A stretch of 53,774 nt of DNA from Gloeomargarita sp. SKYG116 (GTDB lineage Bacteria > Cyanobacteriota > Cyanobacteriia > Gloeomargaritales > Gloeomargaritaceae), in assembly GCA_025056115.1 (NCBI GenBank), contig JANWVM010000009.1:1-53774 (forward strand), written 5' to 3'. This document shows, piece after piece, positions 1 through 8,737 of the stretch. The notes beneath the pieces are model-generated. The model was not told the origin of the DNA, did not search any database, and saw nothing but the letters and a program-made list of their open reading frames with translations. The translations under genes were made by a program, and so were the position numbers. Numbering within the stretch: position 1 is the first letter of the stretch; each line of letters starts with the position of its first letter.

Positions 1-188
1 ACAGATTCTCCAGTCAAGGGCGTCGTAAAATCTTGTGTCTCTGGCGGTTGGCCTGGGCGATAGATGGTCACGGTGCGGTTGTGGGGGTCAACGAGCCAGC
101 CGAGGCGTGCGCCGTTGGTCATGTACTCCTCCATCTTGGCTTGCACCAAGGCTTTATCATCCGACGGCGAGAGCAATTCCACCACAAA
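1..188. repeat. Direct repeat, copy A (matches 617-804)
   Basis: Bases 1-188 align with 617-804 at a constant offset of 616, with about five mismatches by eye. The repeat covers the region coding the C-terminal part of the two Uma2 proteins. Beyond it the two genes diverge much more, especially around 310-390 versus 925-1005. This looks like a tandem duplication with recent homogenisation of one end. Confidence 0.85.
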
Positions 189-539
189 GTCAGGGCAAAG
201 GGGCGCAAAACCCCGGCGTTGTTCAGCAGATAAACGTTCCCATTTTTCGTTGGGTATCCATGCGACATCCGGAGAACGAATCGCGCCATTGGGTAGGCGA
301 AATCCAGTGGACGAACTAAACGTTTTTCCTAACCGGTAACGACGGTTCCACAGTTCAATCTCTGTTGCGATACGAATCTCGTAGTTGCCAGTTTCTCCCC
401 CTGTCGGCGGCATAGCCAGCAATTTCCCGTCAGCGGTTAATTCCCAGCGTAAATCGGGGTTGGCTTTGACCCACTCCTCAAACTCCTGCTCTGTCCATTG
501 CAACGTCGGGGGAATCCGCAGGGGCAAGCTGGCTGTCAT
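1..539 (-). CDS. Uma2 family (DUF820) putative endonuclease, copy 1, 3' end outside window
   Basis: The minus-strand frame is open from an ATG at 539 to the left edge, about 179 codons without a stop, so the C-terminus lies outside the window. The protein closely resembles the complete neighbour at 569-1156, sharing the entry stretch KANPDLRWELTADG and the block PDFVVELLSPSDDK followed by AKMEEYMTNGARLGW. In the Uma2 (DUF820) family, which has a PD-(D/E)xK nuclease fold, the SPDVAW aspartate, the VVELLS glutamate and the following lysine form the presumed metal site. All three are visible here. Such genes are commonly multicopy in cyanobacteria and their physiological role is not settled. The family assignment is strong; actual nuclease activity is inferred. 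Confidence 0.85.
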   Translation of the reverse strand, partial: MTASLPLRIPPTLQWTEQEFEEWVKANPDLRWELTADGKLLAMPPTGGETGNYEIRIATEIELWNRRYRLGKTFSSSTGFRLPNGAIRSPDVAWIPNEKWERLSAEQRRGFAPLCPDFVVELLSPSDDKALVQAKMEEYMTNGARLGWLVDPHNRTVTIYRPGQPPETQDFTTPLTGES

Positions 540-568
540 CGGCAACCGGCTAAGTACACACCCCCATT

Positions 569-1156
569 CTAGCCCTGGTCAAAAAGCTGGCGACAGTCCA
601 CTGTCAACCCTGGCAGAACAGATTCTCCAGTCAAGGGCGTTGTAAAATCTTGTGTCTCTGGCGGTTGGCCTGGGCGATAGACGGTCACGGTGCGGTTGTG
701 GGGGTCAATGAGCCAGCCGAGGCGTGCGCCGTTGGTCATGTACTCCTCCATCTTGGCCTGCACCAAGGCTTTATCATCCGACGGCGACAGCAATTCCACT
801 ACAAAATCGGGACATACCGGCGCAAAACCCCGGCGTTCGTCTGGTGATAACTGCTCCCATTTTTCTTTGGCAATCCAGGCGACATCCGGAGAACGAATCG
901 CGCCGTTGGGTAAGCGAAATCCTGTGGACGAATCAAAGGCATAACCCAGGCCATGTTGCCGATTCCAGATGCCCAGCACGACGGCTAGTTCAAAGTTGTA
1001 TCTACCGGTTTCTCCTCCTGTCGGCGGCATGGCCAGCAATTGTCCATCAGCGGTTAATTCCCAGCGTAAATCGGGGTTGGCTTTGACCCACTCACTAAAG
1101 TCTTTTTCTGTACAACGTAAGTGCGGGGGAAAGCGAATCGGAAGTTCAGTCTGCAT
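569..1156 (-). CDS. Uma2 family (DUF820) putative endonuclease, copy 2
   Basis: This is a complete 195-residue protein, normal for Uma2/DUF820 proteins. It starts MQTELPIRFPP and carries SPDVAW near residue 90, then PDFVVELLSPSDD and AKMEEYMTNGARLGWLIDP, which supply the Asp, Glu and Lys of the PD-(D/E)xK site. It lies 29 bases upstream of copy 1 on the same strand, so the two are probably co-transcribed tandem duplicates. The family is abundant in cyanobacteria and is usually annotated as a restriction-like endonuclease, but no methylase partner lies beside it. Catalytic function is inferred from the fold family only. Confidence 0.88.
   Translation of the reverse strand: MQTELPIRFPPHLRCTEKDFSEWVKANPDLRWELTADGQLLAMPPTGGETGRYNFELAVVLGIWNRQHGLGYAFDSSTGFRLPNGAIRSPDVAWIAKEKWEQLSPDERRGFAPVCPDFVVELLSPSDDKALVQAKMEEYMTNGARLGWLIDPHNRTVTVYRPGQPPETQDFTTPLTGESVLPGLTVDCRQLFDQG
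617..804. repeat. Direct repeat, copy B (matches 1-188)
   Basis: Second copy of the near-identical segment within the Uma2 tandem pair. Differences from copy A are scattered single bases. Confidence 0.85.
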
Positions 1157-1268
1157 CGTTACGGGAGATAGCGGCTAAGTCAATTCTAAGACCTCGGCTT
1201 GCCGCTCAGCGGGAAATCCTCTACAGTGGCAAATGAACATGCACGGTGGTTGGTTGAGGAGTAGGGGA

Positions 1269-2291
1269 ATGGCTATTCACTGGTTGCAGGCATTGGAAGT
1301 CGGTAAGTATCTAGTGACGCAACGGATGTTGGGTCGGAAACGGTTCGCCTTGACCTTGATGCTGGAGCCGTTATTCCGCTGCAACTTGGCCTGCGCCGGC
1401 TGTGGTAAGATTCAGCATCCACCAGAAGTTTTGAAACGCCATCTTACTCCTGAAGAGTGTTTCCGGGCGGTCGAAGAGTGCGGGGCGCCAATTGTCGCTA
1501 TTCCTGGCGGTGAGCCATTACTCCATCCCCAGATTGACGAAATCGTAGCTGGCTTGGTGGCCCGGCGCAAGTTTGTGTATTTGTGTACCAATGGCCTTTT
1601 GCTCGAAAAGAACCTGCACAAGTTTAAGCCCTCTCCCTATTTCTCCTTCAGTGTGCACATTGATGGGATGCGGGAGCTACATGACAAGTCAGTGAACCGG
1701 CAAGGGGTATTTGATATTGCGGTTAGTGCGATTAAAGCCGCGAAAAAGGCCGGTTTTCGCGTAACGACGAATACAACGGTTTTTGAAGGGACAAAACCGG
1801 AGGAAATTCAAGAACTGTTTGATTTCTTAACGGAGCTGGGAGTGGATGGGATGATGGTCTCGCCAGGCTACAGTTATGAGTGGGCGCCGGATCAGGAACA
1901 CTTTCTCAAGCGGGAGCAAACGCGGGCTTTGTTCCGGGAAATCATGGCTCCCTACCGCAAGGGCTTAAAGAAATGGAATTTCAACCATAATCCCCTGTTT
2001 TTGGATTTCTTAATTGGCGAAAAAGACTACGAATGCACGCCGTGGGGGATGCCTAGCTACAGCGTTTTGGGGTGGCAGAAACCCTGCTATCTACTCAATG
2101 AGGGCCATTGCCAGAGTTATCAGGAATTACTAGAGACCACCGAGTGGGAAAAGTACGGTCACGCCAGTGGTAACCCCAAGTGCCGGGACTGCATGGTGCA
2201 TTGCGGGTATGAACCGACGGCAGCAATGGATGCGATGGAACCAGCGAATGCGGCCCGTTCTCTGGCGACCGTGTTGGGTCTAGGGCGATAG
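1269..2291 (+). CDS. hpnH: Adenosyl-hopene transferase HpnH (radical SAM)
   Basis: A radical SAM enzyme that joins the 5'-deoxyadenosyl group of SAM to hopene, the first step toward bacteriohopanepolyols. The start at 1269 ([15 protein letters not shown]) is chosen because GAGGAG ends about 7-8 bases upstream and it matches the usual HpnH N-terminus; an in-frame ATG at 1233 would add 12 residues. That gives 340 residues. Near residues 33-45 the block [17 protein letters not shown] holds the CxxxCxxC iron-sulfur motif, typical of this family. The GGEPLLHP segment matches the SAM-binding GGE motif. A C-terminal cysteine set ([12 protein letters not shown]) is also present. No squalene-hopene cyclase or other hpn gene is in the window, so the pathway is inferred from this gene alone. 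Confidence 0.92.
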   Translation: MAIHWLQALEVGKYLVTQRMLGRKRFALTLMLEPLFRCNLACAGCGKIQHPPEVLKRHLTPEECFRAVEECGAPIVAIPGGEPLLHPQIDEIVAGLVARRKFVYLCTNGLLLEKNLHKFKPSPYFSFSVHIDGMRELHDKSVNRQGVFDIAVSAIKAAKKAGFRVTTNTTVFEGTKPEEIQELFDFLTELGVDGMMVSPGYSYEWAPDQEHFLKREQTRALFREIMAPYRKGLKKWNFNHNPLFLDFLIGEKDYECTPWGMPSYSVLGWQKPCYLLNEGHCQSYQELLETTEWEKYGHASGNPKCRDCMVHCGYEPTAAMDAMEPANAARSLATVLGLGR

Positions 2292-2342
2292 TTTCAGAAC
2301 GCGGTAAGATAAATAACAGTCCAAGCGCCAGGGTGGTCGCCT

Positions 2343-3011
2343 GTGTCTGCTGTGCCAACGGTTGCGGATACCAAACGAGCTTTTTACCAGTACCATCCCC
2401 GCCCGATTCACTCGGTGTATCAACGGGTGGTGGAAGAGCTACTGGTGGAAATGCATTTACTCCATGTCAATGTGGCGTTCCGCTACCATCCGCTGTACGC
2501 GCTGGGGGTGGTGACGGCTTTTGATACGTTGATGCAACATTACACGCCGGTGGCCCAGCGGGATTCGATTTTCCAAGCCCTGTGCCGGTCATTGCAACAG
2601 GACCCGCAGCAGTATCGTCGGGACGCGGAACGGTTACAGTCCCTGGCGCAGGGTGATAGTGGGGCGGCGTTGCGAACTTGGCTGGCGCAACCGGAAACGC
2701 CCTTTTCAGAACATGACCCCCTCCAGCGGGAGTTGCAGAGCTGGTTAACGCCGCCTGTGCCCAAGTACAGTCGGTTGGCCGCGATTGGTCTGTGGACCCT
2801 GGTGCAAATGGTGTTGCCGGGAACGTCCGAGGAGTGGCCTCAAGCCGTGCAGACGCTGGCGCAGGCGCTGGGCTGGAACCCGGAGAAAGTGCAGCGGGAT
2901 TTGGAGCTTTATCGCAGTACACTCGACCGATTGACCCAGGCGCGGGCTGTGTTGACTGATATGCGTAAAGGTAGTTCACCGGCCCCATCAGCGACCGTTA
3001 CGGCTTCGTAA
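2343..3011 (+). CDS. thf1: Thylakoid formation protein Thf1/Psb29
   Basis: A 222-residue protein of the Thf1/Psb29 family, which affects photosystem II assembly and repair and FtsH complex stability in thylakoids. The signature is the N-terminal block [17 protein letters not shown] followed by [16 protein letters not shown] and [10 protein letters not shown], as in other cyanobacterial Psb29 proteins. The C-terminal third is helical, with no membrane segment. Initiation is at GTG 2343, or possibly at the next GTG (2352), since no ATG precedes the conserved block. It lies 51 bases after hpnH and 32 bases before rbfA, so the three may be read together. Confidence 0.93.
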   Translation: MSAVPTVADTKRAFYQYHPRPIHSVYQRVVEELLVEMHLLHVNVAFRYHPLYALGVVTAFDTLMQHYTPVAQRDSIFQALCRSLQQDPQQYRRDAERLQSLAQGDSGAALRTWLAQPETPFSEHDPLQRELQSWLTPPVPKYSRLAAIGLWTLVQMVLPGTSEEWPQAVQTLAQALGWNPEKVQRDLELYRSTLDRLTQARAVLTDMRKGSSPAPSATVTAS

Positions 3012-3043
3012 AGTTTGGCAGTGCCAGCAAAGGAGGAGAACCA

Positions 3044-3418
3044 ATGGCTACCAGTCGCCGGGTGGAACGGGTTGCTGAACTCATCAAGCGCGAAATCAGC
3101 CAGTTGTTGCTCAACGGGATCAAAGACGACCGGGTGGGGCAAGGACTGGTGAGCGTGACCGATGTGGAGGTGTCGGGAGATTTACAACATGCGCAAGTTT
3201 ACGTGAGTATCTATGGCCCCCCCGAAGTACGGGCGCAAGCAATGGCAGGGCTGCATTCGGCTACCGGCTACGTGCGCTCCATGCTGGGGCAACGCATTCG
3301 CTTGCGACGCACACCAGAGGTGATTTTTCGGGAAGATACATCGCTGGAACGGGGAAGTCGGGTGATTGCTCTGTTGAACCGGCTCCGGCAAGACCAATCT
3401 ACCCCGCCACCGGCGTAA
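3044..3418 (+). CDS. rbfA: Ribosome-binding factor A
   Basis: A 124-residue KH-like protein that binds the 30S subunit during late 16S rRNA maturation and helps cold adaptation. The order of motifs fits Rbf[18 protein letters not shown] at the N-terminus, [21 protein letters not shown] in the middle, and [18 protein letters not shown] near the C-terminus. A strong ribosome binding site (AAAGGAGG) precedes the ATG at 3044. The last 20 bases overlap the 3' end of the convergent transglutaminase-like gene. Confidence 0.95.
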   Translation: MATSRRVERVAELIKREISQLLLNGIKDDRVGQGLVSVTDVEVSGDLQHAQVYVSIYGPPEVRAQAMAGLHSATGYVRSMLGQRIRLRRTPEVIFREDTSLERGSRVIALLNRLRQDQSTPPPA

Positions 3419-4244
3419 TGCGGATGTCATAGCTCAACTCGGCGCTGACACCGGGGGTCAATATCTGACCAGCTAGCGGCGCGGTGTCCTGGGGATGGGG
3501 TCGAGCGGTGAGGGCGATATAGCGGTCGTTGACAGCAAGGCCATGGGTGGGGTCATAGCCACGCCAGCCCGCGCCAGGCAGATAGACTTCCGCCCAAGCG
3601 TGCAGGTGACGGTGCGGCCAGTCGGGTTCGCCTTCGTGATAACCGCTGACAAAGCGGGTTGCCAGTCCGACCGCGCGACAGACCGCCATGAATAGTACGG
3701 TTAAGTCCCGACAAGCGCCTTGCCGTTTTTGCCAGGTGATGCCGGCGGGCCACGCTGCCCCTGTGGGACGAATGATATGGGTGCATTGGTCGTAGATGGT
3801 TTGGTTGAGCAGGGACAGAAACGGGACAACCAGGCCTTCGCTGGATACCCACAATTCCTGTGCCAGAGCGGCAATGGTCGGGTCGGCATCGGCGGTCAAA
3901 TAGGGCTGCAATTCCTGCTGTAACCGGTGGGGGTAGTTGATCGGCAGGCTGACTGCCCACGGCTCTAGCAAAAAATCAAACGGATTTTCCCGATGGGTGC
4001 GCACCACAGTTTCCATGTGAATGTGCAAGGTCGTCACGCCAGCGGGTGGGATCAACCAGGCCTCGGTGCTGCCATCAAGGGCCAAGTTGGTGTACAGGCG
4101 CGAGGGGGGCGGTTTGATCGTTAAATGATAGGTCTCAACCGTTTGGAGAGCATCGGTACGGGGATAAAGGCGCAGCACTTGCGGGGATAACAGCACGGGT
4201 TCAGCGTAGGTATAGGTCAGGTCGTGGCGAATGTGATAGCGCAT
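3399..4244 (-). CDS. Transglutaminase-like cysteine peptidase family protein
   Basis: A 281-residue protein with an N-terminal beta-rich domain ([15 protein letters not shown], the bacterial transglutaminase-like N-terminal region) and a C-terminal transglutaminase-like core. The catalytic triad is visible: Cys in [12 protein letters not shown], His in [12 protein letters not shown] and Asp in WRGYDPTHG. Family members are thought to be proteases or amidases rather than true cross-linkers, and the substrate is unknown. The start is ATG 4244; a TTG at 4250 is possible. There is no signal peptide, so it is probably cytosolic. It is divergent from the VWA lipoprotein gene and overlaps rbfA tail to tail by 20 bases. 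Confidence 0.88.
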   Translation of the reverse strand: MRYHIRHDLTYTYAEPVLLSPQVLRLYPRTDALQTVETYHLTIKPPPSRLYTNLALDGSTEAWLIPPAGVTTLHIHMETVVRTHRENPFDFLLEPWAVSLPINYPHRLQQELQPYLTADADPTIAALAQELWVSSEGLVVPFLSLLNQTIYDQCTHIIRPTGAAWPAGITWQKRQGACRDLTVLFMAVCRAVGLATRFVSGYHEGEPDWPHRHLHAWAEVYLPGAGWRGYDPTHGLAVNDRYIALTARPHPQDTAPLAGQILTPGVSAELSYDIRITPVAG

Positions 4245-4303
4245 GACCAATCACAGGCGTTTTGCTACAGTATGCACGGAAACTGGTGAGCGGGGGGTCA
4301 AGC

Positions 4304-5998
4304 ATGCGACAAAGCGGTTGGTGGGTTGGGGGTATGGGATTGGTAGCGCTGGTGGGAGGCTGTCAGGTCATCAACCCGTTACCGCAACCGTCGTTGGAAA
4401 TTCAACTGCTCTTTGGCAGTGCGCTCACGGAGTTTTGCGCCCAAGCGGTTCCCCAATTCAACCAGCGCCATCCCCGTTTGACGGATGGGACCCCCTTTGT
4501 CATCCGCTGCACGACGTTGGGTTCAGGAGATGTGGTGACCCAAGTGGTCAACCTGGCCCAGCAGTGGCAACAGGGACTTATCAAAGAGGACGACCCCCAG
4601 TTTCCCACCCTGATTTCCGTGGACGGCGACATTTACCACAGCCAGCTTGTTTATCGCATCAACCAGCTATTTCCGGGCCGCAAGTACATTCCCGATGTGA
4701 CGGAAGCGCCACTCATTGCCTATAGCCCCATGGTGTTCATGGTGCCGGCGGACGTTGCCAGCAGTTTACAAAATGTGGCTTCGGTGTACCGCCAAATCCT
4801 GCCCGCCACCACCTTTCAAGACATCGACCCCAAGGCGCCCCCGCTAAAAATCTTTTTTGTCCAGACAGCTCCTACCCGCTCTAATTCCGGCTTGCAAAGT
4901 TTGGTTGCCCAATTTGCGGAAGTATCGGGGAAACCCCCAGAGCAATTGACGGTGCAAGATGTGCAAACCTATCTCCCGCAGGTGCAGAAAATCCAAGCTA
5001 AGGTTACCCGCTACGGCATTTCCACGAGTAGCTTGGCGCGGGATATGGTCAAGTACGGGCCATTCTGGGCGTCCATTGGCTCCGTCTATGAATCGGCGGT
5101 CATCGAAGCCAACCAAAAAGCGACGCCTGGTCAAACCCGCTACGTGGCCATTTACCCGAAAGCCACCTTTACGTCCAATATGCGGGCCATTTTGCCGACA
5201 GCGCCCTGGGTGAGTCCGCAGGAGCGGGAAGCAGCCCAGCAGGTGATTGACTTTTTGCGTTCGCAACCGATTCAGGAACTGGCAGCGCGGTTGGGACTGC
5301 GGCCAGGCGTGCCGGGTGTGCCATTGGGTGGTCAGTTCAACCCTGCCAATGGGGTACAACCGCAACCGACGTTTGATTCCCTGCGTCCCCCAGCGCCAGA
5401 CGTTGTCGAGGCGATGCTGCGAGCTTGGGAGAACGTAGCCAAAAAGCCGTCGCGGGTGGTGGTGGTGGTCGATGATTCCGGTTCGATGCGGGGGCGGAAA
5501 TTGGCAGCCATGCAACAGTCCCTTTATACCTACATCAATAACCTGAATCCCCAGGATGAACTGGTGCTGATTCGCTTCAGTTCCCGAGTGGATGAACCAA
5601 TTTTCATTCGGGGCGATGCAGCAGGCAAGCAGAGAGGATTGGCGTTTGTGAACAGCCTGCGGGCCGAGGGGGCAACTGCGCTGTACGATGCCGTGTGGAC
5701 AGCTCTCACTTGGTTACGGCAGAACCTACGTCCGGCGGCGATTAATGCAGTCGTGGTGTTGACCGATGGGGAAGACACCAACTCGCAGATACGCCTGAGC
5801 GAATTAGAACAACAACTGCAACAGAGCAGCTTCAAAAGCGATGAACGCATTGGCTTTTTCACCGTTGGCTACGGCGAAGCCGGCGAGTTTAACCCACGTG
5901 TCTTGCAGCAGATAGCGACCTTGGGCGGCGGGTATTACAAGCACGGGAAACCGGAGACGATTGCGGCAGTCATGGCTGACCTACAACTGGAATTCTAA
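4304..5998 (+). CDS. Lipoprotein with solute-binding-like domain and C-terminal von Willebrand A domain
   Basis: This is 564 residues from ATG 4304, chosen because it places a signal peptide (MRQSGWWVGG onward) right before a lipobox ending GGC; an in-frame ATG at 4262 would add 14 residues. After the lipid-anchored Cys comes a domain of about 330 residues resembling periplasmic solute-binding proteins. A VWA domain follows from about residue 380 to the end, with an intact MIDAS motif (DDSGSM) and the later GATALYDA and VLTDGEDTNS segments. No ABC permease or ATPase is adjacent. The likely location is the periplasmic face of the plasma membrane. Ligand and role are unknown; the pairing suggests metal-dependent adhesion or complex assembly linked to ligand sensing, which is inference. 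Confidence 0.85.
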   Translation: MRQSGWWVGGMGLVALVGGCQVINPLPQPSLEIQLLFGSALTEFCAQAVPQFNQRHPRLTDGTPFVIRCTTLGSGDVVTQVVNLAQQWQQGLIKEDDPQFPTLISVDGDIYHSQLVYRINQLFPGRKYIPDVTEAPLIAYSPMVFMVPADVASSLQNVASVYRQILPATTFQDIDPKAPPLKIFFVQTAPTRSNSGLQSLVAQFAEVSGKPPEQLTVQDVQTYLPQVQKIQAKVTRYGISTSSLARDMVKYGPFWASIGSVYESAVIEANQKATPGQTRYVAIYPKATFTSNMRAILPTAPWVSPQEREAAQQVIDFLRSQPIQELAARLGLRPGVPGVPLGGQFNPANGVQPQPTFDSLRPPAPDVVEAMLRAWENVAKKPSRVVVVVDDSGSMRGRKLAAMQQSLYTYINNLNPQDELVLIRFSSRVDEPIFIRGDAAGKQRGLAFVNSLRAEGATALYDAVWTALTWLRQNLRPAAINAVVVLTDGEDTNSQIRLSELEQQLQQSSFKSDERIGFFTVGYGEAGEFNPRVLQQIATLGGGYYKHGKPETIAAVMADLQLEF

Positions 5999-6026
5999 AA
6001 TAGCTACAGGCGAAGGGGGTGTGGGG

Positions 6027-7148
6027 ATGCACATTGCCTGGTTAGGGAAAAAATCGCCTTTTTGCGGGAATGTTACCTACAGCCGGGAAGTGACCAATGC
6101 CCTGCGTGACCGGGGGTATCAGGTGAGTTTTTTGCACTTTGCACCTCCCCACGAGTGCGAGTCAGACCAGGAATTTTCTTTGCCCTGTTTGTACAAATCC
6201 CAAATTTACACCTTGCCCAGTCCTGGCGCGACGCAAACGCTGCTGCGCACCCTGAAAAAATTACGCCCAGATTTACTACACGCTTCGTTGACCCTGTCGC
6301 CGTTGGACTTCAGCTTGCCGGAGATTTGCGGGGAACTGGGTATTCCCTTAGTCGCCACGTTTCATCCCCCTTTTGCCAGCCGCCGGTTAAATTTAGCTGC
6401 CAGCACCCAGTTTTTGACCTACCAGTTGTATGCGCCTTGCCTGAGCAACTACGACCGGGTGATTGTGTTTTCCCAACTTCAGAAAGATTTACTCGTGCGG
6501 TTGGGGGTGCCGGAGCAACGGTTGCGCGTGATTCCCAATGGCGTTGACCCCGACCGCTATGCCCCCGGTTGGAGCACCCTCAAAAGCGAACTGAATGCCG
6601 ATTGCGTGTTTATCTATCAGGGTCGGATTGCCCTGGAAAAAAACGTGGAAGCGCTCCTGCAAGCCTGGAAGCAAGCGGATTTGGGGCCGCGCGTCAAGCT
6701 CCTAATTGTGGGAAATGGTCCCCTAGCGCCCAGCCTGATGAACCATTACGGTCCCGAGCAAGGGGTGTTGTGGCTGGGGTTTGTCGCCCAGGAGCAGGAG
6801 CGTATCCGGTTGTTGCAGGGGGCTGATGTGTTTGTCCTGCCGTCGCTGGTGGAGGGATTGTCCCTGTCGCTGTTGGAAGCGATGGCCTGTGGGCTGGCGT
6901 GTGTGGCGACGGATGCCGGAGCCGACGGCGAAGTCCTCGAACAAGGGGCTGGGATTGTCATGTCCACCCAGGGTGTCGCGACCCAGTTGCGCACCTTGTT
7001 GCCCATGCTGGTCCACCAACCGGAGTTCCGTCGCATTTTGGGGGTGAAAGCTCGCCAACGGGTGCTGGAACGTTATACCCTGAGTCGCAATCTGGATTTG
7101 CTGGAAGCTCTCTATGCCGAAGTGGTCAGCCCGGTCTATTCCCGCTGA
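6027..7148 (+). CDS. dgdA: Family 4 glycosyltransferase, probable digalactosyldiacylglycerol synthase DgdA
   Basis: A GT-B glycosyltransferase of 373 residues from ATG 6027, preceded by a purine-rich ribosome binding site. The opening MHIAWLGKKSPFCGNVTY and the later LHASLTLSPLDFSLPE are, as I recall them, characteristic of cyanobacterial DgdA (slr1508 type), which adds the second galactose to make DGDG, a thylakoid lipid. The C-terminal donor-binding half has VIPNGVDPDRY, IYQGRIALEKNVEALLQAW, and the E-x7-E region SLVEGLSLSLLEAMACG. No membrane segment is seen, so it is probably membrane-associated. It could be another GT4 enzyme of the same subfamily. Its last 35 bases overlap the start of rsmB. 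Confidence 0.75.
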   Translation: MHIAWLGKKSPFCGNVTYSREVTNALRDRGYQVSFLHFAPPHECESDQEFSLPCLYKSQIYTLPSPGATQTLLRTLKKLRPDLLHASLTLSPLDFSLPEICGELGIPLVATFHPPFASRRLNLAASTQFLTYQLYAPCLSNYDRVIVFSQLQKDLLVRLGVPEQRLRVIPNGVDPDRYAPGWSTLKSELNADCVFIYQGRIALEKNVEALLQAWKQADLGPRVKLLIVGNGPLAPSLMNHYGPEQGVLWLGFVAQEQERIRLLQGADVFVLPSLVEGLSLSLLEAMACGLACVATDAGADGEVLEQGAGIVMSTQGVATQLRTLLPMLVHQPEFRRILGVKARQRVLERYTLSRNLDLLEALYAEVVSPVYSR

Positions 7149-8484
7149 TCCTCGTTATTTGGCGTGGCGAGCTTTGCAAGCGATGCAAGCGGGACAATCT
7201 ACTGATGCTGCCCTCGGTTCCTACCTGCACGACCAGCTCAAGGAACCTGACCGGCGATTGTTGATGGAACTGGTGTGTGGGGTGACGCGCCAGCGGGGAT
7301 TTTTGGATGCCGTGATTGATCACTTAGTGCCTCGTTCGCCCCCGCTGCCAGTACGCCAGTTGTTGCGATTAGGGTTGTACCAGTTGCATTTTTGCCAGCA
7401 GATTCCCGATTTCGCCGCCGTGGATACCACCGTAGCCCTAGCAGAACGGGTGGGTTGTCAGCGCTGGCGCAGTCTGGTCAACGCTGTTTTGCGTAACTAC
7501 TTGCGAATCGTGGGCGACCCACCGCGGCATTTCCCTCTGCAATTACCAGCCGAACCGGCGGCAGCACTGGCCATGCAGTACAGCTATCCAGTAGAGCTTG
7601 TGGCAAACTGGCTGGCGCTACTGGGCACAACCGAGACGGAGCAGTTGTGTCAATGGTTCAATCAACCCCCTACGACCTACCTGCGGGTCAATCGCCTGCG
7701 GGCCAATCGGTCAACCGTTCTGGAGAGGTTGCAACAAGCAGGGATCGCAGCCACAGCCGTTTCCCATTTACCCCAGGCCATCCGGGTTACTGGCGGTGGG
7801 CGCGTGACCGCTTGGCCAGGGTTTGCCGAGGGCGATTGGATGGTGCAGGATGCCGCGGCGCAATGGGTGTCTCTGATCCTGGACCCGCAACCGGGCGAAA
7901 CGGTGATTGATGCCTGCGCCGCGCCGGGCGGTAAAACAACTCACATTGCCGAGTTGATGGGTGATTCGGGTACCGTATGGGCCTGCGATATTCAACCGCA
8001 GCGTTTGGCACAAATACAAGAGAATGTCCAGCGTTTAGGACTCACCTGCATTCGCTATCGCCAGGGGGATGCGCGCACATTTAGGGACTGGCAGGGACTG
8101 GCTGACCGGGTGCTGTTAGATGTGCCCTGTAGCGGCTGGGGAACCTTGCACCGGCATCCCGAGGCCCGCTGGCGCTATCAAGAAAGCGAATTGGCGCGCT
8201 TGGTCCAGTTACAGCAGGCACTCCTGGAAGCTGCCACCAGTTGGGTCAAGCCGGGAGGAATTGTCGTTTATGCCACTTGCACATTGAATCCGGCGGAAAA
8301 TGAGCAGCAAATTCAAACATTTCTCACCCAACACCCCGACTGGCACATCATGCCGCCAGCCCTACCTGCCGAATTAACCAGCGCCCTAGACCCCCGTACG
8401 CAAACCGTTACGTTTTGGCCACATCGCCACCAGATGGATGGTTTTTTTATTGCTAAATTACGCCGGGGTGATAGCGGTGGCTAG
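7114..8484 (+). CDS. rsmB: 16S rRNA (cytosine-967-C5)-methyltransferase RsmB
   Basis: This 456-residue protein has a NusB-like RNA-binding N-terminal domain (about 1-150, with RLGLYQLHFCQQIPDFAAVD) and a C-terminal SAM-dependent m5C methyltransferase domain. SAM-binding motif I is DACAAPGGKTTHIAEL. The catalytic-site cysteines are in DVPCSGWGTLHRHPEARW and in YATCTLNPAENEQQI. The length is normal for RsmB/Sun. The start codon lies inside the 3' end of the dgdA-like gene, so translation is probably coupled. After its stop there is a 253-base gap before corA. Confidence 0.95.
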   Translation: MPKWSARSIPADPRYLAWRALQAMQAGQSTDAALGSYLHDQLKEPDRRLLMELVCGVTRQRGFLDAVIDHLVPRSPPLPVRQLLRLGLYQLHFCQQIPDFAAVDTTVALAERVGCQRWRSLVNAVLRNYLRIVGDPPRHFPLQLPAEPAAALAMQYSYPVELVANWLALLGTTETEQLCQWFNQPPTTYLRVNRLRANRSTVLERLQQAGIAATAVSHLPQAIRVTGGGRVTAWPGFAEGDWMVQDAAAQWVSLILDPQPGETVIDACAAPGGKTTHIAELMGDSGTVWACDIQPQRLAQIQENVQRLGLTCIRYRQGDARTFRDWQGLADRVLLDVPCSGWGTLHRHPEARWRYQESELARLVQLQQALLEAATSWVKPGGIVVYATCTLNPAENEQQIQTFLTQHPDWHIMPPALPAELTSALDPRTQTVTFWPHRHQMDGFFIAKLRRGDSGG

Positions 8485-8737
8485 ACATCGAACAAGGCGC
8501 AGACCCGTCCTTGGTTGTTTCCCAGAGACTTCCCTTGAGGTGATAGTCGTATGAGGTGCGACGAATCGCAAACTTCAGCCTCTGATGGTGTAGCTAGGCT
8601 ATTTATGGTTGCTATCCCCTGGGTCGCAGGGCGCAGCCCCGTCCTTGGTTTTTTGCTCATCCTTCTGACGAACTGCAGCAGCTTAGCTATAGTATGATGG
8701 CTGCCCAGACTATACCGACTACCAGATTCGTGAGTTT
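8485..8737 (+). promoter_or_regulatory. corA upstream region with direct repeat and motif shared with the mgtE leader
   Basis: This 253-base interval between rsmB and corA has no credible ORF. It holds a 25-base direct repeat (see 8496-8654). Bases 8620-8637 read TGGGTCGCAGGGCGCAGC and match bases 38146-38163 in the mgtE leader at 17 of 18 positions. The motif ends 100 bases upstream of the corA start. Since both downstream genes are magnesium transporters, a common regulatory signal is a reasonable hypothesis. No strong -35/-10 pair was identified here. Confidence 0.4.
8496..8654. repeat. Imperfect 25-base direct repeat pair upstream of corA
   Basis: Bases 8496-8520 and 8630-8654 match at 23 of 25 positions (core CCCGTCCTTGGTT preceded by GGCGCAG). 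The offset is 134 bases. It may be a small dispersed repeat or a duplicated regulatory element. The second copy overlaps the motif shared with the mgtE leader. Confidence 0.7.

Noticed and set aside
4844-5515. 223-residue minus-strand ORF
   Set aside because: It is antisense to the VWA lipoprotein, with His/Arg-rich low-complexity sequence typical of shadow frames.
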